DNA of 6,200 bases, from NCBI GenBank assembly GCA_009993495.1, contig JAACTI010000236.1, positions 1 through 6,200 on the forward strand, given 5' to 3'. How positions within the stretch are numbered: the first letter of the stretch is position 1; each line of letters opens with the position of its first letter. This DNA comes from Deltaproteobacteria bacterium. GTDB lineage: Bacteria; Desulfobacterota; Desulfuromonadia; Desulfuromonadales; Geopsychrobacteraceae. The position numbers were made by a program, and so were the translations under genes. Of the stretch, positions 6,040-6,200 are shown piece after piece. A model generated the notes under the pieces. The model searched no databases and was not told the DNA's origin. It was given only the letters and a program-made list of their open reading frames with translations.

Positions 6040-6084
6040 ATCTGAATCAGTCAGCAGGCGGCCTCACGCCTCACGAATTCAGAT
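6040..6084 (-). terminator. Hairpin overlapping the upstream gene's stop codon, possible weak terminator
   Basis: ATCTGAAT (6040-6047) pairs with ATTCAGAT (6077-6084), with an inner stem AGGCG (6056-6060) to CGCCT (6067-6071) and a 6-base loop. On the minus strand it begins at the last base of the TAA of the upstream gene and is followed by GTAAATTTTG, a short interrupted T-tract. It may end or attenuate transcription from the upstream gene, or simply protect the 3' end. The outer stem is AT-rich and separated from the inner one by unpaired bases. Confidence 0.35.
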
Positions 6085-6200
6085 TACAGGCAAAAACCGC
6101 TGAGGGTGAATCCACAGGCTGGACAGACAGGCGTTTGCAGCGAGCAGGAGAGAATCTGAAAGCCCTGGCGCTCGATCAGCAGGGCTTTACATTGGGGGCA
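6084..6200 (-). CDS. C-terminal end of an AmmeMemoRadiSam-type radical SAM protein (5' part outside window)
   Basis: Only the last 38 codons and the TAA at 6084-6086 are inside the window. The visible peptide starts CPQCKALLIERQGFQIL and ends with CPACGFTLSGFCL. It has two CPxC pairs about 22 residues apart, which looks like a small zinc ribbon or rubredoxin-like knuckle. The pattern of CPxC, LI-R-G, then CP-CG near the end matches what I recall of the C-terminus of the AmmeMemoRadiSam system radical SAM enzyme, a pyruvate-formate-lyase-activase-like protein. The catalytic CX3CX2C motif would lie outside the window, so the assignment rests on the tail alone. It is on the same strand as the liv-ior operon but about 300 bases away and is probably a separate transcription unit. 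Confidence 0.5.
   Translation of the reverse strand, partial: CPQCKALLIERQGFQILSCSLQTPVCPACGFTLSGFCL

Noticed and set aside
5830..6045. 71-codon plus-strand frame in the upstream region
   Set aside because: No ribosome site or recognisable motif, and it runs through the hairpins and inverted repeats of the non-coding element.

Overview
The window is a compact, entirely minus-strand block from a moderately GC-rich bacterium that is probably anaerobic. An oxygen-sensitive, ferredoxin-dependent 2-oxoacid oxidoreductase, a LIV-type amino-acid transporter and the end of an AmmeMemoRadiSam-type radical SAM protein would fit an anaerobic deltaproteobacterium of the Desulfuromonas/Geobacter kind. 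That placement is inferred from gene content, not from a marker gene.

Reading in the direction of transcription (high to low coordinates): 6200-6084 holds the last 38 codons of an upstream gene, with a zinc-ribbon-like tail as in AmmeMemoRadiSam radical SAM enzymes. A hairpin overlaps its stop codon. Next is a non-coding stretch of about 300 bases (6083-5783). It contains a 146-bp element (5882-6027) bounded by near-perfect 11-bp inverted repeats and holding three nested or adjacent stems, then a weak candidate promoter and the TTG start of livH. The operon follows: livH (permease), a 70-bp gap with a 10-bp-stem hairpin, iorA (large subunit of indolepyruvate:ferredoxin oxidoreductase), iorB (small subunit), livM (permease), livG (ATPase) and livF (ATPase, running off the window at base 1).

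The main point of interest is the gene order. The two IOR genes sit inside the transporter operon, between the two permease genes. From iorA through livF every junction overlaps (1, 4, 14 and 1 bases), which points to translational coupling. A simple reading is that LivHMGF imports branched-chain or aromatic amino acids, which are deaminated elsewhere to 2-oxo acids. IorAB then oxidatively decarboxylates these to acyl/aryl-CoA and passes electrons to ferredoxin. The enzyme could also run in reverse for amino-acid synthesis. No periplasmic binding protein, aminotransferase or CoA ligase is visible in the window.

The least explained sequence is the inverted-repeat-bounded element upstream of livH. 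It could be a structured RNA leader, an independent small RNA, or a small non-autonomous mobile element (MITE). I could not match it to a known riboswitch class.
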